This document shows positions 7,811-19,846 of a stretch of DNA of 64,000 nucleotides, piece after piece. Position numbers and translations under genes: made by a program. Where the stretch lies: the NCBI GenBank assembly GCA_020161135.1, contig JAIUOB010000005.1, positions 62,001 through 126,000 on the forward strand, in the 5' to 3' direction. Under the pieces are notes generated by a model. It saw only the letters and a program-made list of their open reading frames with translations, had not been told where the DNA came from and ran no database searches. The stretch's first letter is position 1; every line of letters begins with the position of its first letter. This DNA is from Gemmatimonadota bacterium. GTDB taxonomy: Bacteria > Gemmatimonadota > Gemmatimonadetes > Gemmatimonadales > Gemmatimonadaceae.

Positions 7811-9925
7811 GTGCCCATGCCCAGCACCATCCTGCGCCACGCGCGCGTCATGTCGTCCCGCCGCGCCGGTCTCACCCTTGCCGCCCTGCTGCTCGCGTCA
7901 GTGCCGCACGCGATGGCCGCACAGGTCGCGTCCTCCGCAGCCTCCGCCCGCACCGCCGACGCACGGCCACCACGCGCCGTCCGCCGCGACATCCCCATCA
8001 CGAACGCCATCCGTCGCGCGCTCGCGGCGGGCTCGCGGGATTCCAGTGGACGCCCCACCGCCAAGTACTGGCAACTGCGCACGGACTACAACATCGACGT
8101 CTCGCTCGACCCCGCGACACAGCGCCTCACCGGCAAGGCGCGCATCACGGTGCACAACGCGAGCCCGAATGCACTCCCCGATCTCGCGCTGCGTCTCGAT
8201 CCGAACCACTTCCTGGGCAACGCGCCTCACGCGGCGACGTGGGTGCCCAGTGAAGTCACCGACGGCATGGTGCTGTCGCGCATGACGGTGAACGGCGCGC
8301 CGGTGAACATCGCCTCGAACCAGGCGCCCGCGTCGACCGGGGCCGAGGGCGCGCGCGCCATCCAGACCGCGCAGCAGCAACAGGCGCAGGGCGCGGGCGG
8401 CAACACGCTGCTGAGCGGCCGCAGCACGAACGCCCGTGTGCGCCTCGCGAGCCCCATCGCGCCGGGGGCGCGCGCGGTCATCGAGATCGACTGGTCGCAC
8501 AAGTTGCCGGGCGGTCCCGGCACCGGCCACCGCATGACGCAGCGGTGGGCCGACACGCTCTTCCAGCCCACGCAGTGGTTCCCGCGCGTGGCCGTGTACG
8601 ACGACCTGCGCGGCTGGGACACCGAGCTCTATCTCGGCCCGTCGGAGTTCTACAACAACTTCGGCACCTTCGACGTGAACATCGACGTGCCCGCCGGCTG
8701 GATCGTGAGCGGCACCGGCATCCTGCAGAACCCCGAGCAGGTGCTCACGGCCAAGGCGCGGGCGCAGCTCGCGAAGGTCACCGGTACCGACGACATCACC
8801 ACCATCGTCGGTCCGGAGGAGGTGGGGCCGGGGCAGGCGACGGCGACGAGCCCCAGCGGCCGCCTCACCTGGCGCTTCCATGCGGACACAGTGAACGACT
8901 TCGCCTGGGCCACGGCCAGGAAGTACGTGTGGCAGGCGACACGCGCGAACATCCCGACCAAGGGCTACGTGCCGGTCCACATGCTGTACCTGCCGGGACG
9001 CGCCAACCTGTTCGCGCGCGCGGGACAGATCACGCGCCACGCCCTCGAGTTCTACTCCAAGCTCTGGTTCCCCTACCAGTTCCCGCAGCTCACGCTGCAG
9101 GACGGGCCGAGCGCCGGCATGGAGTACCCGATGGTCATCAACTCCAATCAGGGCGCCGCGGATCACGAGACCGGGCACCAGTGGTGGCCCATGGTCGTGA
9201 GCAACAACGAGACGTGGTACGGCTGGATGGACGAGGGCTTCAATCAGTACATGAACGTCCTCTCCGATGCCGATGCCGCCGGCAAGCCCGCCGTGTTCGA
9301 TGGCCTCGGGCAGAGCTACGGCCGCACGAGCGGCAATGAAGCGGAGCCGCCGATGATGTGGAACGCCAACTACGGCGGTCCCGGCTTCTATGGCTTCACG
9401 ACGTACAGCAAGACGCCGCTCATGCTCAGCATGCTCGGTGGTATCGTGGGTGACAGCGCCGTGCAGCGCGCGCAGCGCGAGTGGGCCACCGCGTGGATGT
9501 TCAAGCATCCGTCGCCGTGGGACTGGATGTTCTTCATGAACAAGGCGCTGGGGCGTGACCTGGGCTGGTTCTGGTACAGCTGGCTCTTCACCACGGAGAG
9601 CGTCGAGGGCCGCATCGCGTCGGTGAAGACCGCCGGGATCCGCACGAGCGTGGTGGTGGCGCAGGATGGCGGCATGCCCGCCCCCATCGTGCTCGAGGTG
9701 AAGTTCGCGGCCACCGGGGCCGCCATTCGCCCGATGAAGAACGCGGTGATGGTCGATGCGACCACGGCGCGCGTCACGGTGCCGGTTGACGTGTGGTTCG
9801 ACGGGCGCCGCCAGCACACCGTCGATCTCATGTTCGGCGGCCGCGCCATCGAGCGCATCACGCTCGACCCCGACAAGCGCTTCCCCGATCGCGATCCGGC
9901 CGACAACGTCTGGCCGAAGCCGTAG
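7811..9925 (+). CDS. Secreted M1-family zinc metallopeptidase
   Basis: A large M1 (gluzincin) peptidase of up to 704 residues with a signal peptide ending MAAQ. The zinc motif HETGHQW lies near residue 452 and the third ligand Glu follows 18 residues later (GWMDEGFNQYMN), exactly the M1 spacing. AGMEYPMVI upstream corresponds to the GxMEN substrate-binding motif. The start is uncertain: GTG 7811, ATG 7817 and ATG 7850 are all in frame, and the last still keeps a full signal peptide. Only 11 bp separate it from the thioredoxin-YtxJ gene, so they may form one transcript. The same architecture recurs in the protein at 19847-21856; both resemble M1 peptidases of extracellular protein degraders. 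Confidence 0.92.
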   Translation: MPMPSTILRHARVMSSRRAGLTLAALLLASVPHAMAAQVASSAASARTADARPPRAVRRDIPITNAIRRALAAGSRDSSGRPTAKYWQLRTDYNIDVSLDPATQRLTGKARITVHNASPNALPDLALRLDPNHFLGNAPHAATWVPSEVTDGMVLSRMTVNGAPVNIASNQAPASTGAEGARAIQTAQQQQAQGAGGNTLLSGRSTNARVRLASPIAPGARAVIEIDWSHKLPGGPGTGHRMTQRWADTLFQPTQWFPRVAVYDDLRGWDTELYLGPSEFYNNFGTFDVNIDVPAGWIVSGTGILQNPEQVLTAKARAQLAKVTGTDDITTIVGPEEVGPGQATATSPSGRLTWRFHADTVNDFAWATARKYVWQATRANIPTKGYVPVHMLYLPGRANLFARAGQITRHALEFYSKLWFPYQFPQLTLQDGPSAGMEYPMVINSNQGAADHETGHQWWPMVVSNNETWYGWMDEGFNQYMNVLSDADAAGKPAVFDGLGQSYGRTSGNEAEPPMMWNANYGGPGFYGFTTYSKTPLMLSMLGGIVGDSAVQRAQREWATAWMFKHPSPWDWMFFMNKALGRDLGWFWYSWLFTTESVEGRIASVKTAGIRTSVVVAQDGGMPAPIVLEVKFAATGAAIRPMKNAVMVDATTARVTVPVDVWFDGRRQHTVDLMFGGRAIERITLDPDKRFPDRDPADNVWPKP

Positions 9926-9931
9926 CGCGTC

Positions 9932-9971
9932 GCGCGAGACGCGCTGCGCGAGGCGCGCTGCGCGAGACGCG
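9932..9971. repeat. 14-bp imperfect tandem repeat between convergent genes
   Basis: About 2.9 copies of a 14-bp unit GCGCGAGACGCGCT lie just after the M1 peptidase stop (9932-9945, 9946-9959, 9960-9971). The unit is nearly self-complementary and could fold into a hairpin between the convergent M1 and esterase genes, but there is no T tract. Confidence 0.6.
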
Positions 9972-9997
9972 TCACGCACGGTGCGGGGTGGGCGGCA

Positions 9998-10645
9998 TCA
10001 GACGCCCGCCCACCCCCACACCGCGTCGAGAATGGCCGGGGGAATGCCGTGCCCGCCGTCGAACTCCTCGAAACGCACGGTGTACCCCGCCTGCCGCAGC
10101 GCCGGCACGATCACGCGACTCGTGCGCTCGATCGGCAGCACGGTGTCCTGCCGACCGTGGGACACGAAGTACTGCGATGCCCCCGCGCGCGGCGAGTCGC
10201 TGCGCGGCACGTAGCCGGGTGAACAGGCGGCGATGCGCGGAATCCAGTCGCCGTTCGCCGCGCCCAGACCCAACGCGTACGTCGCGCCGTCACTGAAGCC
10301 GAGCACGAGAATGCGGGCCGGGTCGATCGCCACGCGCTGAAAGGTGAACGCCAGTGCGCGGTCGATGAACGCGACGTCGTAGTCGTACTTGTACGTCATC
10401 ACGTCCCACGTCAGCCCGCGCGCCCCGGGCGCGAGCAGCACGAAGCGGCGACTCTGAGCGATCGGCGTGAAGGTGGCCAGGCTCCAGGCGGCGCCCATCG
10501 TCGCGCCGTGCAGCACCACCACGAGAGGCGCGGGTGCCGTGAGGCCTGCCGGAACGACGAGGGCGCCGTCATTCGCGTTCCCCTCCGAGAGCGCGAAGGA
10601 GCCCGGGCCTGCGGGGGCGCCGGACGCGGCGCGCGGAGTCGACAT
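9998..10645 (-). CDS. Alpha/beta-hydrolase (phospholipase/carboxylesterase type)
   Basis: A 215-residue cytoplasmic esterase of the phospholipase/carboxylesterase branch. The oxyanion loop is [15 protein letters not shown], the nucleophile elbow is GFSDG (Ser near residue 118), and the acid and base are in [10 protein letters not shown] and GGHGIPP, completing a Ser-Asp-His triad. The ATG at 10645 was preferred because the 20 residues read upstream of it lack similarity to the family. The substrate is unknown: relatives act on short acyl esters, polyhydroxybutyrate oligomers or lysophospholipids. The gene stands alone, convergent with the M1 peptidase and divergent from the chemoreceptor. Confidence 0.85.
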   Translation of the reverse strand: MSTPRAASGAPAGPGSFALSEGNANDGALVVPAGLTAPAPLVVVLHGATMGAAWSLATFTPIAQSRRFVLLAPGARGLTWDVMTYKYDYDVAFIDRALAFTFQRVAIDPARILVLGFSDGATYALGLGAANGDWIPRIAACSPGYVPRSDSPRAGASQYFVSHGRQDTVLPIERTSRVIVPALRQAGYTVRFEEFDGGHGIPPAILDAVWGWAGV

Positions 10646-10900
10646 GCCGGAGAGATACGATGGCTCGACGGCGCCGGCAAACGCGCGGCGACGATCGGCG
10701 AGCACCCCGGCGCCTCCCGCACGCTACGGGACGCGCAGGCGCGGACGACCGAGCCGCGGCGACGTCACGGGACGGGCACCGCACACGGCGCGACTCAAGT
10801 CCCTCCCCGGCGTGCCCGATACCGTACCTCCAGCGACGTGGGTCCACCCATTTCGGCCCGCCGACGACGACGTCGGCGTCTTGCAGTGTCCTCCCCTCTC

Positions 10901-12898
10901 GTGATCGCCGTGTCGGCTTTTCGATTCGCCTCTCTGAGTGCGCGGCTTCGCGCCGTCGCCATGCTCGGTGCCGCCGGCATCCTCGCCGTGGCCGTTGCCG
11001 CGCATTTCTCGCTTCGCCTCGCGCACGACGCGACGATTGGCCTGGTCGCCATCAACGACGCGCAGCGGCATCAGATGGACAGCGACATGATGCACGATGC
11101 CATGCGGGGCGACGTCATCGGCGGACTCCTCGCGGCCGACCGCAAGGACACCGCCGGCGTGAACGGGGCGCGCACCGACCTCGCCGACCACTCGGCGCGC
11201 TTCCTGGCCTCGCTCGACAAGGCCGAGGCGATCGTCACCGACTCGGCCATCCGGACCTCCCTGCCGGCACTGCGTGCGCAGGTTCAGGGCTATTCGAAGG
11301 CGGCGGCCACGGTACTCAATGCCGCGTTTGGTGACTCGACGACGCGCAATGCCGCGTACGCATCGTTCCTTGGCCAGTTCGACGCCGTGGAAGTCGGCAT
11401 GGAGCAGTTCGGCGATCGCATCCAGGCGCTGAGTGGCAGCACCCAGGCCGCGACGGCGTCGCAGTTCACCCGCGCGATGTGGCTCATCTGGAGCTGCTTC
11501 GCGCTGTTCTTCCTGGCGAGCCTCACCTATGCGTGGTTCGTGGCGCGCGCGCTCGGCCGTCGCATGACCGGCGTGACCACCCAGGTGGAGGCGCTGCGCA
11601 CGTTCGGCGTGGAGGGCGTGCGCCGTGCGCTGTCCGCCCTGGCGCGCGGAGAAGTGCTCGCGCTGGAGAAGAAGACCTTGCCGCGCCTCGCGGACACGTC
11701 GTCCGACGAGTTGGCCGCCGTGGCGCGCGCCGTCGACCAGATGGCCGATGAGTGCGACGCCTCGTTCGCCTCGTGTGTCGCGGCACAGCAGGCGGTCACG
11801 CACACCGTCGGAGAGATCGAGCGCCTCGCCGCGGAGGCCAGCATCGGGGTCCTCGACGCCCGCGCCGATCGCACCGCCGTGAAGGGCCGCTATGCCGAGG
11901 TGCTGGCCGGCGTCGAAGGCATTCTCGACACCGTGTCCGCGCCGCTCATCGAGGCGCGCCGCGTTCTCGAACGGGTGGCCGAGCGCGACCTCGAGGCGGC
12001 CATGACGGGGGAGTTCGCCGGCGAATACGCCCGGGTGCAGGTCGCGCTCAATCATGCGGTCCGCACGCTTGCCAACACCGTGGGCCAGGTGCGCGCGGCG
12101 GCCATCGAAGTCGACCATGCGGCCGAGCAGCTATCCGAGGGGGCCCAACAGTTGTCGGAGGGTGCCTCCTCGCAGGCCGCCAGTTCCGAGGAGATCAGCG
12201 CCTCGCTCACCGAACTCGCGTCGATCGCGGCGCAGGCGGTGCAGCGCGCCACGGACGCCACCGCCAGCGCGCGGCAGGCCCGCGAGAGCGTGGAGCGGGG
12301 CAGTACGGCCATGGAGGCGCTGAATGGCGACATGGAGCGCATCAAGCAGAGCGCCGACGCCACGCAGCGCATTGTGAAGACGATCGACGAGATCGCCTTT
12401 CAGACCAACCTGCTGGCGCTCAACGCGGCCGTCGAAGCGGCGCGCGCCGGCGACGCGGGGCGCGGCTTCGCCGTGGTGGCCGAAGAGGTGCGCGCCCTCG
12501 CCATTCGCTCGGCGGCGGCGGCGCGCCAGACGGCCGAACTCATCGAGGACGAGATCCGCAACGTCAATGGTGGCGTCGCACGGGAGCAACTGGTGCGTGA
12601 GCAGCTCACGGCCGCGCGCGATCATGTCGAGCAGGTGACCGTGGCCGTCGAGCTGATCGCCCAGGGCGTCCGCCAGCAGTCCACGGGCCTCGAGGAGATC
12701 GGCCGCGGTGTCGGGCTGATGAGCCAGGTGACCCAGCAGGTCGCGTCGAGCGCCGAGGAATCGGCCGCGGCGAGCGAGGAACTGCTGGGACAGGCCTCGC
12801 ACCTCACGGCGGTGGTGAAGGGCTTCAAGACCCGGAACCGTGACACGCGCGTCGACGATCGGCACAGTCTGCAGGCCCGGCGACGCAGCGCCGCCTGA
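10901..12898 (+). CDS. Methyl-accepting chemotaxis protein
   Basis: Transmembrane chemoreceptor of about 665 residues. TM1 lies near residues 20-42 ([19 protein letters not shown]), then comes a roughly 160-residue periplasmic helical sensor, TM2 ([20 protein letters not shown]), HAMP-like linkers, and the long cytoplasmic coiled coil with the kinase-control hairpin [20 protein letters not shown]. There is no C-terminal NWETF-type tether for CheR/CheB. Start choice is uncertain: GTG codons at 10886, 10901 and 10910 all precede TM1. No canonical che operon is adjacent, but a CheB-CheR-PAS fusion lies 2.7 kb downstream, so this receptor could feed an atypical signalling array. The ligand is unknown. 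Confidence 0.9.
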   Translation: MIAVSAFRFASLSARLRAVAMLGAAGILAVAVAAHFSLRLAHDATIGLVAINDAQRHQMDSDMMHDAMRGDVIGGLLAADRKDTAGVNGARTDLADHSARFLASLDKAEAIVTDSAIRTSLPALRAQVQGYSKAAATVLNAAFGDSTTRNAAYASFLGQFDAVEVGMEQFGDRIQALSGSTQAATASQFTRAMWLIWSCFALFFLASLTYAWFVARALGRRMTGVTTQVEALRTFGVEGVRRALSALARGEVLALEKKTLPRLADTSSDELAAVARAVDQMADECDASFASCVAAQQAVTHTVGEIERLAAEASIGVLDARADRTAVKGRYAEVLAGVEGILDTVSAPLIEARRVLERVAERDLEAAMTGEFAGEYARVQVALNHAVRTLANTVGQVRAAAIEVDHAAEQLSEGAQQLSEGASSQAASSEEISASLTELASIAAQAVQRATDATASARQARESVERGSTAMEALNGDMERIKQSADATQRIVKTIDEIAFQTNLLALNAAVEAARAGDAGRGFAVVAEEVRALAIRSAAAARQTAELIEDEIRNVNGGVAREQLVREQLTAARDHVEQVTVAVELIAQGVRQQSTGLEEIGRGVGLMSQVTQQVASSAEESAAASEELLGQASHLTAVVKGFKTRNRDTRVDDRHSLQARRRSAA

Positions 12899-12933
12899 CC
12901 CGCGTGGTCGGAACGGCGCCGCGCGCTGCGGCC

Positions 12934-13950
12934 TCAGCGGGTCCAGCGAAAGCTGGTGACCGTTCGAAATCTGAGGCCAGCGGGCGTGCCACGTGCCGTC
13001 TGGTTCTCCACTGAGGTCTCGACACGCAGGGGCAGCAGGGTGGCAGCGTCCACCACCGTCTCGTGCCGCGTCACCGGTACGGGCAGGGGCATCGTGTCGA
13101 GCATGGCGTCCAGTTGGGCATCGATCGCGTCGGCGGTCACGCCGCTGCCTCCGGCCATCGACGCGGTCATCTCCCGCATCGACTCGCGCATGGCGGCACG
13201 CAGCGCAGCGGGAGGAGTCCAGATGCGGCTGTCGAAGCGCCAGCAGGTCCCTGACCCTCCCGGACACGCCGTCACACCGCGGTAGTGAATCATGCGGTGG
13301 AGAGGGAGCGTGCCTGCGCCACCCAGCGGGTTGAGCTGGACCGTCTGCTCGGTGAGGGAGTCCCCCGGTGACCACGCGCGCGCCGTGAATCCCACGACCA
13401 GCGATTCCCAGGTGGTACGGGCCGCGGCGCTCAAGCGGGCAACGCCGAGGGTGGCGCGCGTGCGGTCGACCGTGCGCTGGACGACCTGCTGCAGCATCGG
13501 CGAGGAGGCGCCACCCGTCCGCGCCGTCAGGCTCTGCTCGAGGATCGCCACCACCGAGTCGGCGCGCCGCCGTACCGCGAGGGTGTCGTCGAGGCGCACG
13601 AAGGCGCCCGTCCGCCGCACGATGATGACCGACGACGACATGCCGTTCACGAGGGCGCGCATCGGGTCGTCTGACGCCGCGGGCGCCAGAGGGCGTGTCA
13701 CCGTCGTGAGGCGCAGCCCGTCCGGGTGCGCCGCGATGACGTAGGTGCCTTCCATCCGCTGTGGCACGGTGGCGGCCGCCGCGGCGGGGAGGCCCTCCAG
13801 CGCGACCGGCTCATGGACCGTCTGGGCCGACGCGCCCGCGGGCCAGGCGAACACCGGTTGGATGCGCTGCGCGCGGGCCGAGGAGGCCGCGAACGCGAGC
13901 AGACAGAGGCAAGCGGGGACGATTCCGGCGCGACGCAGTGGAGAGGGCAT
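12934..13950 (-). CDS. Secreted hypothetical protein
   Basis: A 338-residue protein with a clear signal peptide (MPSPLRRAGIVPACLCLLAF, cleavage near SSARAQ). I do not recognise a family. The mature part is rich in beta-strand-like stretches (GTYVIAAHPDGLRLTTVTRP, ETSVENQTARGTPAGL) and has two Cys in ACPGGSGTCW that could form a disulfide. The layout resembles outer-membrane or periplasmic proteins of unknown function found beside secreted hydrolases. A second ATG at 13986 is in frame, but the one at 13950 gives the better signal peptide. It diverges from the secreted amidase at 14035 and is convergent with the chemoreceptor. Confidence 0.75.
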   Translation of the reverse strand: MPSPLRRAGIVPACLCLLAFAASSARAQRIQPVFAWPAGASAQTVHEPVALEGLPAAAAATVPQRMEGTYVIAAHPDGLRLTTVTRPLAPAASDDPMRALVNGMSSSVIIVRRTGAFVRLDDTLAVRRRADSVVAILEQSLTARTGGASSPMLQQVVQRTVDRTRATLGVARLSAAARTTWESLVVGFTARAWSPGDSLTEQTVQLNPLGGAGTLPLHRMIHYRGVTACPGGSGTCWRFDSRIWTPPAALRAAMRESMREMTASMAGGSGVTADAIDAQLDAMLDTMPLPVPVTRHETVVDAATLLPLRVETSVENQTARGTPAGLRFRTVTSFRWTR

Positions 13951-14034
13951 TGGGAAGGGATGTGAAGGACTGTGCAGGAAACGCATGGTGCGTGTGAGCC
14001 ATACGACTGCTCCCGCACCGTCGCATATTAGCGT

Positions 14035-15581
14035 ATGCGCCGTCCCGCCACCTTTGCCGCCCTGGCCGTGCTCGTGCCGGGCGTCCTCGCGGCCCAACCC
14101 CGGCCGACGACCCGCACCTTTCCGGTGGATACCGCCTCCATCGCGACGGTGCATGCGGCGCTCCGCGCCCGTACGCTCACCTGCCGCGCGCTGGTGACGC
14201 AGTACCTCGCACGCATCGAGGCGATGGACAAGCGTGGGCCGGCCATCAACGCGATCATCGTCACCAATCCGCAGGCGCTCGCCACCGCCGACTCGCTCGA
14301 CCGGCGCTTCGCGCAGGGCGGGCTGGTCGGCCCGCTGCACTGCATTCCGATGATCGTGAAGGACAACTTCGAGACCGCCGACCTGCAAACGACCGGCGGA
14401 TCGCTGGCGCTCGAAGGATGGCGTCCCGCGCAGGACGCGACGATGGTGCGCCTGGTACGCGCGGCCGGCGCCATCGTGCTGGCCAAGAGCAACCTGGCCG
14501 AGTGGGCGTTCACGCCCTACGAGACGGTGAGCTCGATCCTGCCGGGCTACACGCGCAATCCGTACGCGCTCGACCGGGTCACCGCCGGGTCGAGCGGCGG
14601 CACGGCCGCCGCCGTGGCGCTCGGCTTCGGCACCGTGGGCCTCGGCACCGATACCGGCAACTCCATTCGTGGGCCGTCGGCGCATCAGGCGCTCGTGGGC
14701 ATCCGCAGCACCATGGGGCTCACCTCGCGCGCCGGCGTGGTGCCGCTCAACGCGACGGCCGACATCGCGGGGCCCATGGCGCGCAGCGTGGCCGATGCCG
14801 CGCGGGTGTTCGATGTGGTCGCGCACAGTGATCCGGCGGACACGGTCACCGCACTGGCCGACACGCGCCGCGCCGCGCGGTACACCGATGCGCTCGTGCG
14901 CGGAGGCCTGCGCGGCGCCCGCATCGGTGTGTTGCGGCAGGCGTACGAGCGCGCGACGCTCGACCCGGAAGTGCGTGCCGTGTTCGATCGCGCCGTGGCC
15001 GACCTGCGCGCGGCCGGTGCGACGATCCTCGACACCGTGCGCGTCGATTCGCTCGAGGCGATCCAGCGCCGCCAGCAGGGGGGCTGCAATCGCTTCAAGT
15101 TCGACCTCGAGCGGTATCTCGGGTCCCGCACGCCCACGCCGCCGGTGCGCACCATCGACGAGATCCTGCGCAGCCGCCGCTTCCATCCCACCGTCGAGCA
15201 GCGCCTGCGCGACGCGGCGCAGGCCACCGAACCACCGGAAAGTGCGCTCGGCTGCCGCAGCCGCGAAGGGGTGCGCGCGGCACTGCGCACGGCCGTCACA
15301 CAGCTCATGGACTCGCTGCAGCTCGACGCGCTGGTGTATCCCACTTGGAGCAATCCGCCGCGGCTCATCGGCGACCTCAACACGCCCCACGGCGACAACA
15401 GCCAGCTCTTCTCGCCCACCACCGGCTTCCCGGCCATCACTGTGCCCATGGGATACACCCGCGACGGACGCCTCCCCGCCGGCCTGCAGTTCTTCGGACG
15501 CGCGTGGAGCGAGGAGCGCCTGCTGCGCCTCGCCTACGACTACGAGCAGCGCACGCATCACTGGCGGGCGCCGCGGTGGCC

Positions 15582-15585
<4 letters not shown>
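14035..15585 (+). CDS. Secreted amidase (amidase signature family)
   Basis: A 516-residue amidase-signature enzyme with a signal peptide (MRRPATFAALAVLVPGVLAAQ). The Ser-cisSer-Lys triad is visible: Lys in IVKDNFETADL, the Gly/Ser-rich loop TAGSSGGTAAAVALG, and the catalytic Ser region GTDTGNSIRGPSA. Family members hydrolyse amides from simple nitrile-derived amides to peptide or lipid amides, and the secreted group's substrates are mostly undetermined. Its TGA stop overlaps the probable GTG start of the CheB-CheR fusion (GTGA, 15582-15585), which points to translational coupling of two functionally unrelated genes. Confidence 0.92.
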
Positions 15586-18530
<2,945 letters not shown>

Positions 18531-18546
18531 CGCCGCCGCCGCGCGC

Positions 18547-19746
18547 TCACGACGAGTAGTACGCGGCGTTCTCCTCGACGTAGCCCTTGGTGAGATCGCA
18601 GCCATAGGCCACCGCCGTCGCGTCGCCGACGCCCAGCGCGACCTCGATCTCCACGACCTCGCGCGAGAGGGTCTCGCGCACCACCGCGTCGTCGAACGCC
18701 AGCCGTTCGCCGCGCTGCACCACCTGCACACCGTTGATCCACGCATCGGTGGCGGCGGGCCGGATGGTGCAGTCGAAGCACTTGCCCACGGCCATCAGCA
18801 GCCGGCCGACATTCGGGTCGGCGCCGTGCACCATGGTCTTCACCAGCGGCGAGTTCACGATCGACTTGGCCACCACGCGCGCCTCCCGGTCATCGCGTGC
18901 GCCGCGCACCGTCACCCGCAGCAGGTGCTCGGCGCCCTCGCCGTCCCGCGCGAGCGTCTCGGTCATGCGCGTGCACCCCGCGCGCAGCACTGCGAGGAAG
19001 TCGGCCTCGGACACCGCACCGGCAAGCCCGTTCGCCAGAATCGCGCAGGTGTCGGACGTGCTCGTGTCCGTGTCCACCGACAGCATGTTGAAGCTCGGCG
19101 CCACCGCCGCGCGCAGCAGGCGGTCGAGGGTCGGCGCGTCGAACGCGGCGTCGGTGAAGATGTAGGCCAGCATCGTGGCCATGTTCGGCTCGATCATCCC
19201 CGACCCCTTGGCGACCCACGTGATCGTGGCGCCGCCCACACTCGCCGACAGCGCCTTGGGGTGCGTGTCGGTGGTCATGATACCTTCCGCGCCGACGAGC
19301 GGGTCGTCCTGCAGGTCGCCCTGCATGCCCACCACCCCGCGCTCGATCTTCTCGATGGGCAGCGGCACGCCGATCACGCCGGTGGAGCTCACGAGCACGC
19401 GGTCGGGTGAGGTGCCCAGTTCAGCCGCAGCGGCCGCCGCCATGCGACGGGCGTTCGCCACGCCCGCTGCCCCCGTGGCCACATTGCTCACCTTGCTGTT
19501 GGCAATGATGGCGCGCAGCGTGCCGCCGACACCGGGCGGCACCGTCTCACGCCCGAGCACCACCGGGGCGCCGGGAAAGTGGTTGCGGGTGAACACCGCC
19601 GCGGCCGCAGCATCCACCTCGCTCGCGAACAGCGTGAGGTCGCGTGCGCTGGGCTTGAGCCCGACGTTGCGGCTGGCACAGCGGAATCCGCGCGGAAAGC
19701 GCGGTGCGGCGTGGAACGTCACGTCGGAAGTGGTGGAGTCGGGCAT
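18547..19746 (-). CDS. argJ: Arginine biosynthesis bifunctional protein ArgJ
   Basis: Glutamate N-acetyltransferase and N-acetylglutamate synthase of the cyclic arginine pathway. The 399-residue length is normal. The autoproteolysis site is in GSGMIEPNMATMLAY (nucleophile Thr near residue 191), which splits the alpha and beta chains. Other family blocks are SSTGVIGVPLPIEKI, MTTDTHPKA and the C-terminal CDLTKGYVEENAAYYSS, which bears the expected Asn/Ser/Thr active-site end. It stands alone here, convergent with the CheB-CheR fusion and divergent from the M1 peptidase; no other arg genes are present in the window. Confidence 0.97.
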   Translation of the reverse strand: MPDSTTSDVTFHAAPRFPRGFRCASRNVGLKPSARDLTLFASEVDAAAAAVFTRNHFPGAPVVLGRETVPPGVGGTLRAIIANSKVSNVATGAAGVANARRMAAAAAAELGTSPDRVLVSSTGVIGVPLPIEKIERGVVGMQGDLQDDPLVGAEGIMTTDTHPKALSASVGGATITWVAKGSGMIEPNMATMLAYIFTDAAFDAPTLDRLLRAAVAPSFNMLSVDTDTSTSDTCAILANGLAGAVSEADFLAVLRAGCTRMTETLARDGEGAEHLLRVTVRGARDDREARVVAKSIVNSPLVKTMVHGADPNVGRLLMAVGKCFDCTIRPAATDAWINGVQVVQRGERLAFDDAVVRETLSREVVEIEVALGVGDATAVAYGCDLTKGYVEENAAYYSS

Positions 19747-19846
19747 GCGCGAAAGCTGAACGCGTCCCGGGGGCCTTCACAAGACGCGGGACGCGCCGCC
19801 CGGCGGTTACGTTCCGACACCCGCCCGTTGCCACCGGTCTCGCCTC

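Noticed and set aside
12934-15561. One 875-codon minus-strand frame covering the hypothetical gene and the amidase
   Set aside because: Only the part from 13950 leftward has a signal peptide and protein-like composition; the rest is antisense to the amidase.
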